Source: XYD12-FULL-36-8 sp964613805 (lineage in GTDB: Bacteria; Bacteroidota; Ignavibacteria; Ignavibacteriales; Ignavibacteriaceae). From it: a stretch of 64,000 nucleotides of DNA. A program made the translations under genes and the position numbers. The notes under the pieces are model-generated. The model was given only the letters and a program-made list of their open reading frames with translations. It had not been told where the DNA came from and searched no databases. Positions 25,755-35,736 of the stretch are shown here, piece by piece; positions within the stretch are counted from its first letter, which is position 1; each line of letters opens with the position of its first letter. The stretch covers positions 22,716-86,715 of the forward strand of contig CAZTJF010000019.1 in NCBI GenBank assembly GCA_964613805.1, given 5' to 3'.

Positions 25755-27356
25755 TTATTTTTGAAGTGCCTTTAAATCTTCCAATAATTTAGCATCTACG
25801 GAACCGCCAAGCTCAATTACCTTATTTGCAAAAAATAAAGCCTCTTTGTAACGACCAAGATTGTAATTCAATTTTATTAATGCAGATAAAACCTCAAAAT
25901 CTTTGGGGTTAAGATTATATGCTTTCTCAAGGGTAGCTTCTGCTTTTTGATTATCACCCAAATTGAAATAAGCTAAGGACAAGTTTTTATAATGAAGATA
26001 ATTGTTCGGGGCTTTTTCAATAGACTTTTCCAGATAACTTGCTGCAAGTTTAAAATCATTTTTTGTAAAGTAATAATCTGCAAGTTTTTGATAAAAGAAT
26101 GCCTTCTCCGGATTACTCTCAACTGCACTCTCTGCAAATACAATGGCATTTTGGTATTTCTTGCTTTGAAAGAATGTTAGAACAGCCAAAATTAATATTA
26201 CCACAATACCTTTAATTAAATTTGAGGTTTTTGCAGGATCAATTGTTTTTATTTGCAGAAGTTCACTGAATGAAAACAGAATTCCAATCATAGGCAGATA
26301 AGCACGTGTATCGAGATACTCAAATCTCTCACTCTGATTTGAATATAGTACCAATAAACCTGGAAGCATAAATGCTAAAAACCAAAGCAAACCGAAATAA
26401 TAATTCTTTTTCCGTATGTTTTTAATAAATATCGGCAACAGTAATAAAATTGACAGAAAAAGACTACCAATTAATGTTCTAACTATTGTATAGGTCGGTA
26501 AAACGGCTAAGTTAAAAGGTAAAAATATTTTAGAAATTGTGTCAGGAATAGATTGGACATTTTGTACAAAAGCATCAATTCCATAAGTAACGTTTTTAAC
26601 ATCTGCCACAAAAGTATGTCTTAAAATTATAAAGAAAAAAATCGGAAATATCCATGCGAAAATAGTATTCAGAATCATTTTTCTCTTAAACTCATTTCTA
26701 CAAAACCAATAAAAATAGATGACACACATAAGAGGAAGAACAATAGTGACTTCCTTAGAAAGAATTCCAAGAAAATAGAAAATTGAATGACTAATCAAAT
26801 ACTTTTGGGCATTTGTATGTAGAAACTTTATGAAATAAAAAAAAGATAACAAACAAAAAAAACCTGCCAGCAGATCATTCCTTCCAACTATCCAAACTAC
26901 TGAATTTGTCAACAATGGATGAACTACAAATATTAGTGTTGTAAATAAAGCAATCACTTTCTGAAAATTTAGTTCTACTAAAATCCTAAAAAGTAAAATT
27001 GATACCAAGAAATGAAAAATGAGATTACTAATATGATAGAAGACAGGACTTTTATGTGAAATTTGTGCATCTATAATAAAACTTATCATCGTTATTGGTC
27101 TGTAGTATGGTGTGCCTTGGTTAAAGCCATACTGGCTGGTGAATGCTTTGGGAATATTGCTTAAAGAAGAAATTTTATCATGATTATCCAGAATGATTAA
27201 ATCATCATCAAGATAAACAAAATCAAATTTTACCACTTGAAAATAAGTTAGAAGCAAAAAAGCAAAAATAATTAGCTTGGGGTATTTCAGAATTCCAAAT
27301 TCATTGTGTTCAAAGCTATTTTTTTCCTTTGGCTTTATTTTGTTTTTTTTATTCAT
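25755..27356 (-). CDS. TMTC-like polytopic membrane protein with C-terminal TPR repeats
   Basis: A 533-aa protein from the ATG at 27354-27356 (a GTG two codons upstream is possible). It has about ten to eleven hydrophobic helices, then three or four TPR units at about 415-525 (NKAFFYQ-type pattern; KAPNNYLHYKNLSLAYFNLG, NLNPKDFEVLSALIKLNYN). The N-terminal loop has YLDDDLIILDN, and the first helices are followed by YYRPITMISF and VHPLLTNSVVWIVGRNDLLA. This is the GT-C-like arrangement of TMTC/DUF1736 O-mannosyltransferase-like proteins. The acidic DD motif of GT-C enzymes is present. A glycosyltransferase role is inferred; the substrate is unknown. Confidence 0.75.
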   Translation of the reverse strand: MNKKNKIKPKEKNSFEHNEFGILKYPKLIIFAFLLLTYFQVVKFDFVYLDDDLIILDNHDKISSLSNIPKAFTSQYGFNQGTPYYRPITMISFIIDAQISHKSPVFYHISNLIFHFLVSILLFRILVELNFQKVIALFTTLIFVVHPLLTNSVVWIVGRNDLLAGFFCLLSFFYFIKFLHTNAQKYLISHSIFYFLGILSKEVTIVLPLMCVIYFYWFCRNEFKRKMILNTIFAWIFPIFFFIILRHTFVADVKNVTYGIDAFVQNVQSIPDTISKIFLPFNLAVLPTYTIVRTLIGSLFLSILLLLPIFIKNIRKKNYYFGLLWFLAFMLPGLLVLYSNQSERFEYLDTRAYLPMIGILFSFSELLQIKTIDPAKTSNLIKGIVVILILAVLTFFQSKKYQNAIVFAESAVESNPEKAFFYQKLADYYFTKNDFKLAASYLEKSIEKAPNNYLHYKNLSLAYFNLGDNQKAEATLEKAYNLNPKDFEVLSALIKLNYNLGRYKEALFFANKVIELGGSVDAKLLEDLKALQK

Positions 27357-27437
27357 GACCACAAAATAAAAACGAACATGAAATCACCGATGGTCTTCCG
27401 AAGTGGTAATAATTAAAATGTAAATTTTGGCCAAAGC

Positions 27438-27758
27438 CTATAGAGCAGCATTAATCTTTTGAACTATTTGTGCTTTTGGAACCGCGCCTACAATTGAATT
27501 GCTGACTTTGCCATCTTTAAATATTAAAAGAGTGGGAATGCTTCTGACGCCGTACTTTATTGCAGTTTGTTGATTATCATCCACATCAACTTTTCCAATT
27601 TTCACTTTGCCGTTATATTCATTGGCTAAATCTTCAACAATAGGAGCGATGGCTTTACATGGTCCGCACCATGTTGCCCAAAAATCTAGAAGAACAGGAA
27701 CATCTGATTTAATAACTTCATTTTCAAAATTTTCATCTGTGATAGTAACTGGTTTCAT
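27438..27758 (-). CDS. trxA: Thioredoxin
   Basis: A 106-aa cytoplasmic thioredoxin that reduces disulfides in proteins such as ribonucleotide reductase. The active site WCGPC has Cys31 and Cys34; the cis-proline is in RSIPTLLIF and the family's D25 equivalent is in LLDFWATW. No signal peptide. It is 23 nt after the enoyl-ACP reductase-like gene and likely co-transcribed with it. Confidence 0.97.
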   Translation of the reverse strand: MKPVTITDENFENEVIKSDVPVLLDFWATWCGPCKAIAPIVEDLANEYNGKVKIGKVDVDDNQQTAIKYGVRSIPTLLIFKDGKVSNSIVGAVPKAQIVQKINAAL

Positions 27759-27781
27759 TTATTTGTCCTTAAATTAATTTA

Positions 27782-28609
27782 TTATTCCGTTGGTTTACCT
27801 TGACCAACATAACTTACTTGATCTTCTCCGCCATCAGCATTTATTACTCCGCCGGAAATCCATTCAGCACCATCCTGACAAAGAATTGAAATAACTTTGG
27901 CAACATCTTCAGGAGTGGTCAGGCGATTTCGTGGATTTTTTCTTCTTGCTACTTCAATCATTTCAGTATTTCCGGGGATTTTTCTTAATGCAGGTGTGTC
28001 AGTTACCCCAGCCATAATTGCGTTTACTGAAGCTTCCATAAAACCAAGCTCTGCAGATAATTGACGAATATGAGATTCAAGTGCGGCTTTTGCAGCGGAC
28101 ACAGCACCATAAAATGGAATTGTTGAGTGGCTTCCCGAACTTGTCATACCAAAAATTCGTGCTTTGTGCGCAAGCAAATTATTGGCAACCAGATCCTGCA
28201 CCCAATAAACAAGTGAGTGAGCCATAACATCTAACGTCATTTCCATCTGTGCTTTAGTAATTGGCTGCTCATCATCCTTACCCACAAAACCTTTCAGTGT
28301 ACCGAAAGCTAGAGAGTGCAAAACAACTTTCACAATTGGCTTTCCTTGTGATAAAGTTTTTAGCTCGCTGATCACTTCTTTTCGTTTGCTCTCATCTGCA
28401 GCATTACAATTGAAAAAAACACATTTTGATCCCGAAGCTTTGATTGTTGAAGTGATTCTATCAACATTATGCATGGTTGCCTGACGATCAAGGTGAACTC
28501 CAATTATATTGAAACCATCCTCTGAAAGTTTTAATGCTGTAGCTTCGCCAAATCCAGATGAAACCCCAAGAATTAATGCCCAGTAATTTTGATTTTCTCT
28601 CTGTTTCAT
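27782..28609 (-). CDS. Enoyl-ACP reductase-like SDR (FabI/FabL type)
   Basis: A 275-aa short-chain dehydrogenase/reductase. The nucleotide motif is GVSSGFGEATA (15-25). The catalytic pair is Tyr167 and Lys174 with six residues between them (YGAVSAAK), the spacing of enoyl-ACP reductases (YX6K) rather than ordinary SDRs (YX3K). The following AALESHIRQLSAELG and the C-terminal SGGVINADGG resemble FabL more than E. coli FabI. It would reduce enoyl-ACP in the last step of fatty acid elongation. Substrate assignment rests on the spacing and overall pattern. Confidence 0.75.
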   Translation of the reverse strand: MKQRENQNYWALILGVSSGFGEATALKLSEDGFNIIGVHLDRQATMHNVDRITSTIKASGSKCVFFNCNAADESKRKEVISELKTLSQGKPIVKVVLHSLAFGTLKGFVGKDDEQPITKAQMEMTLDVMAHSLVYWVQDLVANNLLAHKARIFGMTSSGSHSTIPFYGAVSAAKAALESHIRQLSAELGFMEASVNAIMAGVTDTPALRKIPGNTEMIEVARRKNPRNRLTTPEDVAKVISILCQDGAEWISGGVINADGGEDQVSYVGQGKPTE

Positions 28610-28776
28610 AAAATCTTAAATCATTTTAATTGTGGGTGAAAGTATACAAAAATGAGTGAAGTTATACAATTGGTTGGTTTGATGGGGATTAAGATGAAAA
28701 TTAAGATGAAGACCTGTACGCCGCTGTCGGATTAAGATTATGATTGAGTTGAAGATGATGAACATTGAAATTAAAT

Positions 28777-31700
28777 TCATTTCAAATCAAACAATAGCGA
28801 ATCTTCACCAATAAGATTTGTAATGGACTTAATTAGTTCATCAGAAATTTTTATACGTACATCTTTTAAAAAATAAACTTGGTGATTGATTCCGTTATTT
28901 CCACCCGCCAAATGAATGTAAACAGGGATATTCCCCGCATTGTTTTGAAAAATATTTTTAATTGCTGAAATGATTTCTACAGAGTGTTTTTCAGGATCAA
29001 GATAAACCTTTATGCTGCGCATTAATTTTTCTCTTATTTCTAAAGACGAATAAGCTTCTTCAATTTGCAGCTTAATCGAATCACCGCTGCTTTCAGTTTT
29101 ACCCACAATAAAAATGCATTCTTCCTCACCGACTAACTTTTGAAATTTATCGTAAGTTTTTGAAAACATAATTGCTTCGCACGAACCGCTGAAATCATCG
29201 AGGGTAAAGAAAGCCATGTTATTTCCGGATTTATCCATTTTTGTTTTAAGTCCGGTAATCACACCTCCAACGCGAACAACATCCAAATTTTCCAGCGCTT
29301 CAGTTTCTCCAAGATGAATTGTTGTAAAGGATTTATAATCAAGTTCGTATTTTCTGAGCGGATGTTCCGAAACATAAAAACCAATAACTTCTCGTTCTTT
29401 AGCAAGCTGATATTTTTGAGCCCATGCTTTTGATTGGGGTAATTTCGGCTCAATTGTTTTAAACTCTTCTTCCATCCCGCCGAACAAACTATTTCCAACT
29501 GTAACTTTTGAGTTCTTCAATTTATTCGCATAAGAAAGGGCATCCTCAACGGCTGCAAATAATCTTGCTCTATCTTTACTAATAGAATCAAACGCACCGG
29601 CGAAAATTAAACTTTCAATACATCTTTTATTAACTATTCGATTATCAACATTCTGACAAAAATCAAAAAAGCTCGTGAAGTTTCTATTCAGCTTTTCTTT
29701 ACTTGCAATAATATCTTCTACTGCACTAACTCCAACATTTTTAATAGAAGATAAACCGAATTTTACAGTTCCTTCTTCCACATCAAAATAAACAGATGGA
29801 TTATTAACATCAGGAGGAAGAATTGGAATTTTAAGTTTACGGCAATCTTCCATAAATGATGTAACTTTGTTTTTATTGCCAAATTCATTTTTCAAATTCG
29901 CTGCAAGAAACTCTGGGGTAAAATGAGCTTTTAAGTATGCTGTCTGATAAGCCACAAGACTGTAAGCAACTGAATGACTCTTATTGAATCCATAATTGGC
30001 AAACTTATCAATTGATTCAAAAATTTCGCCTGCAATTTTGATTGATATTCCGTTTACCTTCGCACCTTCAATGAATTTTACTTTTTGCTGTTTCATTGAA
30101 GCAAGGTCTTTTTTCCCCATTGCTCGTCTTAAAATATCTGCTTCGGCTAAGCTCAACCCGCCAACTCTATTAGCGATCTGAATTACTTGTTCCTGATAGA
30201 CAATAATGCCGTAAGTTTCCTTTAAAATATTTTCAAGTATAGGATGAAGATATTCAACTTTTTTTACGCCTTGTTTTCTGTCAATGAAATCATCTATAAA
30301 TTCCATTGGACCCGGGCGATACAAAGCATTCATAGCCGATAGATCATTAATACTTGTGGGCCTTAGTTTTTTCAAGTATTCTCTCATCGGGGCAGATTCA
30401 AATTGAAAGATACCGGTTGTTTGTCCCTTCCAGAATAGCTGATAAGTTTTTTCATCATCGAGCGGGATTTTATCAATATCTATTTTCACCCCATGGTTTT
30501 TTAGAATAAGCGAAATAGTATCTCTTATTATTGTTAAGGTTCTTAGTCCTAAAAAATCCATCTTCAGCAGACCTGAGTATTCCAGATCTTTCATATTGAA
30601 TTGAGTGACGATGTCCATTTGGGAAACTGCATTTGCAAGCGGAACATAATTGCTGACTTCACCAGGTGTTATTACAATTCCCGCCGCATGCTTCGATGCA
30701 TTCCTATTCATCCCTTCGAGTACTTTGGCATACTTAATCAAGCTTTGAATTTCAGATTCTTTTGAATCACGAACCCATCTTAGTTCAGGAACCTCTTTAA
30801 GTGCCTGATCAATTGTGAAAACTTTTCCGAACTTTGAAGGAATCCATTTCGTAATTTTATTTACTGTGGGAATTGGAATCTTAAGAACTCTTGCCACATC
30901 CCGAATAACTGCCTTTGATGAAAGACGATTAAATGTAATTATCTGACTGACTGAATTTGAACCATACTTCTGACGAACATAATCTATCACTTCGCCGCGT
31001 TTATCATCTGCAAAATCAACGTCAATATCGGGCATTGATTTTCTTTCGGGATTCAAAAACCTTTCGAAGAGAAGACTATACTTTAATGGATCAATCTCAG
31101 TAATTCCTAATGTGAATGCTACAAGACTTCCTGCTACACTTCCTCTTCCAGGTCCAACAGGTATATCAGATTTTTTTGCAGCATTTATAAAATCCTGAAC
31201 AATTAAAAAATATCCGGCAAATCCCATTTTTTTAATTGTATCAATCTCGAATTCAAATCTTTGAGTTATTTCTGGTGTTGGATTTGGAAATCTATTTTTC
31301 AATCCTACGCGAGCAAGAATTTCAAAATAATCATCAAGTGATCGTGCTTCGAATTCTTCGGGAATTGGAAATTGTGGAAAATGGTAATCATTAAAATTAA
31401 GTTCAACATTTATCTTGGATTCTATTTCGAGAGTATTCTCAATTGCGCCTTTGTATTTTTTGAAAAGTTTAATCATTGCCTCGGAAGATTTAAAGTATAT
31501 CTGATCCGTGCCATACCTTAACTGATTATAATCCGCTCCGTTTTTATCTGACAGCAGTAACAAAATATTGTGTGGGATAGAATGATCTGGTTCGATGTAG
31601 TGACAATCGTTTGTGGCAATCAATTTTATATTTAAATCTTTAGAAAGTCTCGGCATTCCATCAAGCACGGCTTTTTCAACATCCATTCCGTGATCTTGAA

Positions 31701-32241
31701 TTTCTAAATAAAAATCATCTTCAAAAATTTCTTTGAATATTTCAGCAGTTTGTTTCGCCTTTTCGTAATCGTTATTGATGAGGTCGGTCGCAATAATTCC
31801 GCCGGCACAGGCAGTGCTGCAGATTAGACCTTCCTTATATTTTTTTAAAAGTTCAAGGTCAATTCGCGGACGATAGTAGAATCCTTCGGTGTGCCCGAGT
31901 GTAGATAGTTTAGATAAATTTTTATACCCCTCATTATTCTTGGCAAGAAGGAGTAAGTGATTATAAGTTTTAACTCTTTTTTTATTTGTGGGATCATCTT
32001 TTCCTCGGTCAAATCTGCTTCCCTGTTTTACGATGTACGCTTCCATTCCAATAATCGGTTTTATTCCCTCTTTCATTGCTTTACGATAAAATTCAGAAAT
32101 GCCATACATTACACCGTGATCGGTAAGTGCAACAGCTCTCATATTGTTTCGCTTCGCAGCTGCAATCAAACCATCAACAGTGCATGCACCATCCTGAAGA
32201 CTATAGTGTGTATGATTATGTAAATGAATAAAATCGGACAT
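28777..32241 (-). CDS. dnaE: DNA polymerase III alpha subunit
   Basis: The replicative polymerase. The 1154-aa protein has an N-terminal PHP domain (HLHNHTHYSLQDG near 6-18), the palm with the catalytic aspartates in MPDIDVDFADDKRGE (near 400), the FNKSHSVAYS motif, helix-hairpin-helix DNA-binding and a C-terminal OB-fold (VRVGGVITGLKTKMDKSG). Length and order match the DnaE1 group, without a split or intein. It stands alone, with about 167 bp below and 198 bp above without genes. Confidence 0.97.
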   Translation of the reverse strand: MSDFIHLHNHTHYSLQDGACTVDGLIAAAKRNNMRAVALTDHGVMYGISEFYRKAMKEGIKPIIGMEAYIVKQGSRFDRGKDDPTNKKRVKTYNHLLLLAKNNEGYKNLSKLSTLGHTEGFYYRPRIDLELLKKYKEGLICSTACAGGIIATDLINNDYEKAKQTAEIFKEIFEDDFYLEIQDHGMDVEKAVLDGMPRLSKDLNIKLIATNDCHYIEPDHSIPHNILLLLSDKNGADYNQLRYGTDQIYFKSSEAMIKLFKKYKGAIENTLEIESKINVELNFNDYHFPQFPIPEEFEARSLDDYFEILARVGLKNRFPNPTPEITQRFEFEIDTIKKMGFAGYFLIVQDFINAAKKSDIPVGPGRGSVAGSLVAFTLGITEIDPLKYSLLFERFLNPERKSMPDIDVDFADDKRGEVIDYVRQKYGSNSVSQIITFNRLSSKAVIRDVARVLKIPIPTVNKITKWIPSKFGKVFTIDQALKEVPELRWVRDSKESEIQSLIKYAKVLEGMNRNASKHAAGIVITPGEVSNYVPLANAVSQMDIVTQFNMKDLEYSGLLKMDFLGLRTLTIIRDTISLILKNHGVKIDIDKIPLDDEKTYQLFWKGQTTGIFQFESAPMREYLKKLRPTSINDLSAMNALYRPGPMEFIDDFIDRKQGVKKVEYLHPILENILKETYGIIVYQEQVIQIANRVGGLSLAEADILRRAMGKKDLASMKQQKVKFIEGAKVNGISIKIAGEIFESIDKFANYGFNKSHSVAYSLVAYQTAYLKAHFTPEFLAANLKNEFGNKNKVTSFMEDCRKLKIPILPPDVNNPSVYFDVEEGTVKFGLSSIKNVGVSAVEDIIASKEKLNRNFTSFFDFCQNVDNRIVNKRCIESLIFAGAFDSISKDRARLFAAVEDALSYANKLKNSKVTVGNSLFGGMEEEFKTIEPKLPQSKAWAQKYQLAKEREVIGFYVSEHPLRKYELDYKSFTTIHLGETEALENLDVVRVGGVITGLKTKMDKSGNNMAFFTLDDFSGSCEAIMFSKTYDKFQKLVGEEECIFIVGKTESSGDSIKLQIEEAYSSLEIREKLMRSIKVYLDPEKHSVEIISAIKNIFQNNAGNIPVYIHLAGGNNGINHQVYFLKDVRIKISDELIKSITNLIGEDSLLFDLK

Positions 32242-32439
32242 GAAAAGTATTAACCCTCGAACACAGTTTTTAAAAATGATTTGAATAAGAAAAGTATAGA
32301 ACGTGCGATGGAAGTTTAAATATTTTTTACTCTAAAAAAAATATTTGAAAAATAAATTTTTAACTAATCCATTTTCTTGTACACCAAAAACACGACGTGG
32401 GATAACCAGGTTGATTAAATTTTAGATACTCAACGAACT

Positions 32440-32889
32440 TTACTTTTTACCAGTGTGACCAAATCCGCCCTCACCGCGCTTACTATGATTTAGATCATCG
32501 GTTTGAATTAGATTTGCGGTATAAACTTTTGAAACGACTAATTGAGCAATCCTATCGCCGCGTTTAATAGTAAATTTTTCTTTGCCAAGATTTATTAAAA
32601 TAATTTTTATTTCACCACGATAATCAGAATCTATCGTACCAGGAGAATTAAGAATTCCAATTCCATGATTTGCTGCGAGTCCGCTTCGTGGTCTTACTTG
32701 AATTTCATATCCTTTGGGAATTTCAACTGAAAGATTTGTCGGCACTAATGAAATGCTGTTCTTTTCGACAGTTAGTTCATCCTTAATAGCAGCACGAACA
32801 TCCATACCCGCACTTCCGGAAGTTGTATAATTTGGAATTTCTATGTCATCAAATTCAGCACTGAGTCTTTTTATTTTTATTTCTACCAT
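32440..32889 (-). CDS. dut: dUTP diphosphatase (dUTPase)
   Basis: Dut hydrolyses dUTP to dUMP and pyrophosphate, keeping uracil out of DNA. The 149-aa trimer-type enzyme shows all five motifs: SAGMDVRAA, RPRSGLAANHGI, GTIDSDYRGE (catalytic Asp), RGDRIAQLVV and RGEGGFGHTG. The start is the ATG at 32887-32889; an upstream TTG in frame adds five residues without family support. The last motif has His where many have Ser. It is the last gene after the flippase, which lies 29 nt upstream. Confidence 0.96.
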   Translation of the reverse strand: MVEIKIKRLSAEFDDIEIPNYTTSGSAGMDVRAAIKDELTVEKNSISLVPTNLSVEIPKGYEIQVRPRSGLAANHGIGILNSPGTIDSDYRGEIKIILINLGKEKFTIKRGDRIAQLVVSKVYTANLIQTDDLNHSKRGEGGFGHTGKK

Positions 32890-32918
32890 ATCAATTATTT
32901 GCAAATTACTTTAAAATT

Positions 32919-34385
32919 TTATTTGTTGAAAATCTTCTTCATAAATTTATTCCTCAGGATTGACAATTCATTTTTATCGAACACAATCATCGAAGTTACA
33001 ATTACGTACACAATCAACATAAAACTTTTTAAGAAAATGTTTAGCTCACCAATTGATTGAAACCAGTAGTAAACTATTCCTGTTAATAAAATTGTAGTAA
33101 AAATGCCTATCATCTTTACGAACTCATATTCAATTCTGTAAAATTTTTGTGTTACGATGTACAATCCAGCCGCCATTACAATATAGCTTGCAAGGGTCGC
33201 AAGTGCGGCACCAATAATACCAAGCGAAGGAATGAGCAAGAAATTTACAACAACATTAACTAATGCTCCGATTCCGGTTACTAAAGGAACATAGGTGCTT
33301 TTTTCTTTGATGTAAATGCCTGCAGTAAAAACCACGTATAAACCATAAAATAAATATCCAAAAAGAATTATTGGAACAATTACCAATCCACTCCAATAAG
33401 CCGAGCCAATCAATGTTATTCCAAAAAAATTGATTTTGACTAAATCATCAATGTAAAGTGAAACCAAAACTAAAATAATACCGGCAGCAAAAGTAAAATA
33501 TGTAAGAACTTTGGAGAACACTTTTTTTGCATCTTGCTCTTCTGCTTGCTGAAGAAAAAACGGCTGCCATGCATATTGGAACATATTCACAAACAGCATC
33601 ATAAATATTCCCAGTTTATAATTGGCATTGTAAATTCCTACAGTATGGAGATCAGTAAGATTTGTTAGAATTGGACGATCAATACCTTGAATAAACATTG
33701 AACCTAAACCGGCAGGAAGATACGGCAGCCCAAATTTTATTAACCTGCGAAGCAAAGATACATTTATGACCGGTCTTAAGTTTTTCACAATATCAGGTAA
33801 GAATATTAAAAAAGTTAATAGTGAAGCGGCAAGGTTACTTATGAGTACTGCTTCTATTCCCCATTCAAATTGAAGTACAAGCAGCAAGTTTAGGAAAACA
33901 TTAACAAGTATGTTGATAATCTTAAATGCGGCGAATTTCTTTGCTCTTCTCTCAATTCTTAACTTTATAAAAGGAATAACACAAAGAGCATCAATAAAAA
34001 GTATAGATGAAGTATAATATAAAAGATAGGAATAAATCTCCGGCACCTGTAAAAGCGAAACGATACTTCCTTTAACAAGAATTATAACGAACGATAGAAA
34101 AAAGGAAACTAACATCACTGCAAGGTAAGGAGTTGAGAAGTTATCTTTTTCCTCTGCATTAGTTTTGTTAGCAGCAAATCTTAAGTACGCCGCGTCCATA
34201 CCAAATATGTACATGATATTTAAAATAGCAATGAAGATATAGAGATTTGCAATTACTCCATAATCATCTGGTAAGAAAATGTTGGTGTAGAATGGAACAA
34301 GAAGAAAGGTTAAGAATCTGCCGACAATAGTGCTAACACCGTAAATCGCAGTGTCTTTTGTAAGCTGTTTTATTTTATCAAACAT
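32919..34385 (-). CDS. Polysaccharide flippase (Wzx/MVF-like)
   Basis: A 488-aa polytopic membrane protein with about twelve to fourteen helices. The N-terminus IKQLTKDTAIYGVSTIVGRF is typical of O-antigen flippases of the MOP superfamily (translocation of undecaprenyl-linked sugars). It is 2 nt from nadC and 29 nt from dut and is not in the main polysaccharide cluster, which has its own flippase at 46363. Substrate unknown; family assignment is good. Confidence 0.85.
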   Translation of the reverse strand: MFDKIKQLTKDTAIYGVSTIVGRFLTFLLVPFYTNIFLPDDYGVIANLYIFIAILNIMYIFGMDAAYLRFAANKTNAEEKDNFSTPYLAVMLVSFFLSFVIILVKGSIVSLLQVPEIYSYLLYYTSSILFIDALCVIPFIKLRIERRAKKFAAFKIINILVNVFLNLLLVLQFEWGIEAVLISNLAASLLTFLIFLPDIVKNLRPVINVSLLRRLIKFGLPYLPAGLGSMFIQGIDRPILTNLTDLHTVGIYNANYKLGIFMMLFVNMFQYAWQPFFLQQAEEQDAKKVFSKVLTYFTFAAGIILVLVSLYIDDLVKINFFGITLIGSAYWSGLVIVPIILFGYLFYGLYVVFTAGIYIKEKSTYVPLVTGIGALVNVVVNFLLIPSLGIIGAALATLASYIVMAAGLYIVTQKFYRIEYEFVKMIGIFTTILLTGIVYYWFQSIGELNIFLKSFMLIVYVIVTSMIVFDKNELSILRNKFMKKIFNK

Positions 34386-34387
34386 TT

Positions 34388-35236
34388 TTAAGAAACCAGC
34401 TTTAGTTCTAAAGAGATATCCAAAGCTTTAACACTGTGAGTAATTGCGCCTACTGATATAAAATCCACGCCGGTTTCTGCTATTGGTTTAACGGTATCGA
34501 GATTCACATTTCCAGAAGCTTCAATTAAACATCTATTACTAATCAATTCAACTGCTTTTTTCATTTCAGATAAGTCAAAATTATCGAGCATAATAACATC
34601 AACACCACAGCTTACTGCTTCTTCAACTTGCTGAAGATTTGTTGTTTCAACTTCAATCTTATAATTAAGATTTTCTGTGCGTTTATACTTTTTGCAAAGT
34701 TCAATTGCGGTTGTAATTGAACCCGCTGCTTCAATGTGATTGTCTTTAATTAAAAACATATCGTACAAACCAATGCGATGATTAGCACATCCACTTAACT
34801 TAACAGCAAGCTTATCGAGCATTCGTAAGCCGGGAACAGTTTTACGGGTATCAATTATTTTTGCTTTGGTATGGGAAATTTTATCCTGAAAGGTTCTGCA
34901 CAAAGTGGCAATTCCACTTATCCTTTGTATGAAATTAAGTGCGGTTCGTTCAATAGTTAAGATGGATGCGGCTTTACCTTTTACAATTGCGGTTACAGTT
35001 TTGGCAGTAACTCGTTCACCATCCTTTGTAAATAGAGCAAGCTGTAATTCTGGATCAAAAATTTGCAAAGTTCTTTTCAGAACATCTAATCCGGCAATTA
35101 CTCCTTCCTGTTTTACAAGAAATTCCCCTTGAACTAATAAAGCGGGATCAATTGTTGCATTGGTTGTAATGTCACCACTTCCAATATCCTCAGCCAAAGC
35201 ATCTTTTATTATCTGATCTATATTTCGTTCTTTCAT
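34388..35236 (-). CDS. nadC: Nicotinate-nucleotide pyrophosphorylase (carboxylating)
   Basis: NadC makes nicotinate mononucleotide from quinolinate and PRPP in NAD synthesis. The sequence has DITTNATIDP near the N-terminus, ERTALNFIQRISGIAT, DTRKTVPGLRMLDK and GGG-type SVGAITHSVKALDIS. The ATG at 35234-35236 is chosen over a TTG two codons upstream, giving 282 aa. It follows the YbgC-like gene by 2 nt. Other NAD genes (nadA, nadB) are not in the window. Confidence 0.96.
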   Translation of the reverse strand: MKERNIDQIIKDALAEDIGSGDITTNATIDPALLVQGEFLVKQEGVIAGLDVLKRTLQIFDPELQLALFTKDGERVTAKTVTAIVKGKAASILTIERTALNFIQRISGIATLCRTFQDKISHTKAKIIDTRKTVPGLRMLDKLAVKLSGCANHRIGLYDMFLIKDNHIEAAGSITTAIELCKKYKRTENLNYKIEVETTNLQQVEEAVSCGVDVIMLDNFDLSEMKKAVELISNRCLIEASGNVNLDTVKPIAETGVDFISVGAITHSVKALDISLELKLVS

Positions 35237-35238
35237 TT

Positions 35239-35652
35239 TCAAAATTTGTAAAATGGTTTGATTGCATCAATAAAAAACTTAGGTGGACGTACAGCTTTTT
35301 TAGTTTCACGATTCATGAAAACGTGTTCTGTAAATCCTTCAGCTACAATAATTTTTTCCTCAGTCTTAAAAATTTCATAAGCTATATGGACTTTCAATAC
35401 TGGAATTTCTTTAACGAATGCACGTACAAATAACACATCATCGTAATGGGCAGGATTCTTATACTTAACACTCAATTCTAAAACTGGAAGCATATATCCA
35501 TTAATTTCTAAAGAATGATAAGGCAACCCAATGCTGCGCATCATTTCTGTTCTGCCCACTTCAAAATATTCAGAGTACTTGCCGTTATACACAAACTGCA
35601 TTTGATCTGTATCTGCATAACGAACTCTGATTTCTGTTGTGAAGTCTAACAT
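35239..35652 (-). CDS. YbgC/FadM-type acyl-CoA thioesterase
   Basis: A 137-aa hotdog-fold thioesterase. The N-terminal pattern RYADTDQMQFVYNGKYSEYF contains the catalytic Asp (DTDQMQFVYN) of the 4-hydroxybenzoyl-CoA thioesterase/YbgC group. Its substrates are short to long acyl-CoAs; the physiological one is unknown here. It is close to nadC and the flippase. No link between these three genes is evident beyond shared transcription. Confidence 0.88.
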   Translation of the reverse strand: MLDFTTEIRVRYADTDQMQFVYNGKYSEYFEVGRTEMMRSIGLPYHSLEINGYMLPVLELSVKYKNPAHYDDVLFVRAFVKEIPVLKVHIAYEIFKTEEKIIVAEGFTEHVFMNRETKKAVRPPKFFIDAIKPFYKF

Positions 35653-35736
35653 TTAGATTGTATGTATAATTTTGAGCATAAAACTAAACAAATGAAGGGA
35701 AATAAACAGATAAGTTTTTTCTGGAGTACTAAAACC

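Noticed and set aside
32242..32439. Gap upstream of dnaE examined for an RNA gene or promoter
   Set aside because: Only AT-rich sequence without a consensus promoter, hairpin or conserved word was seen.
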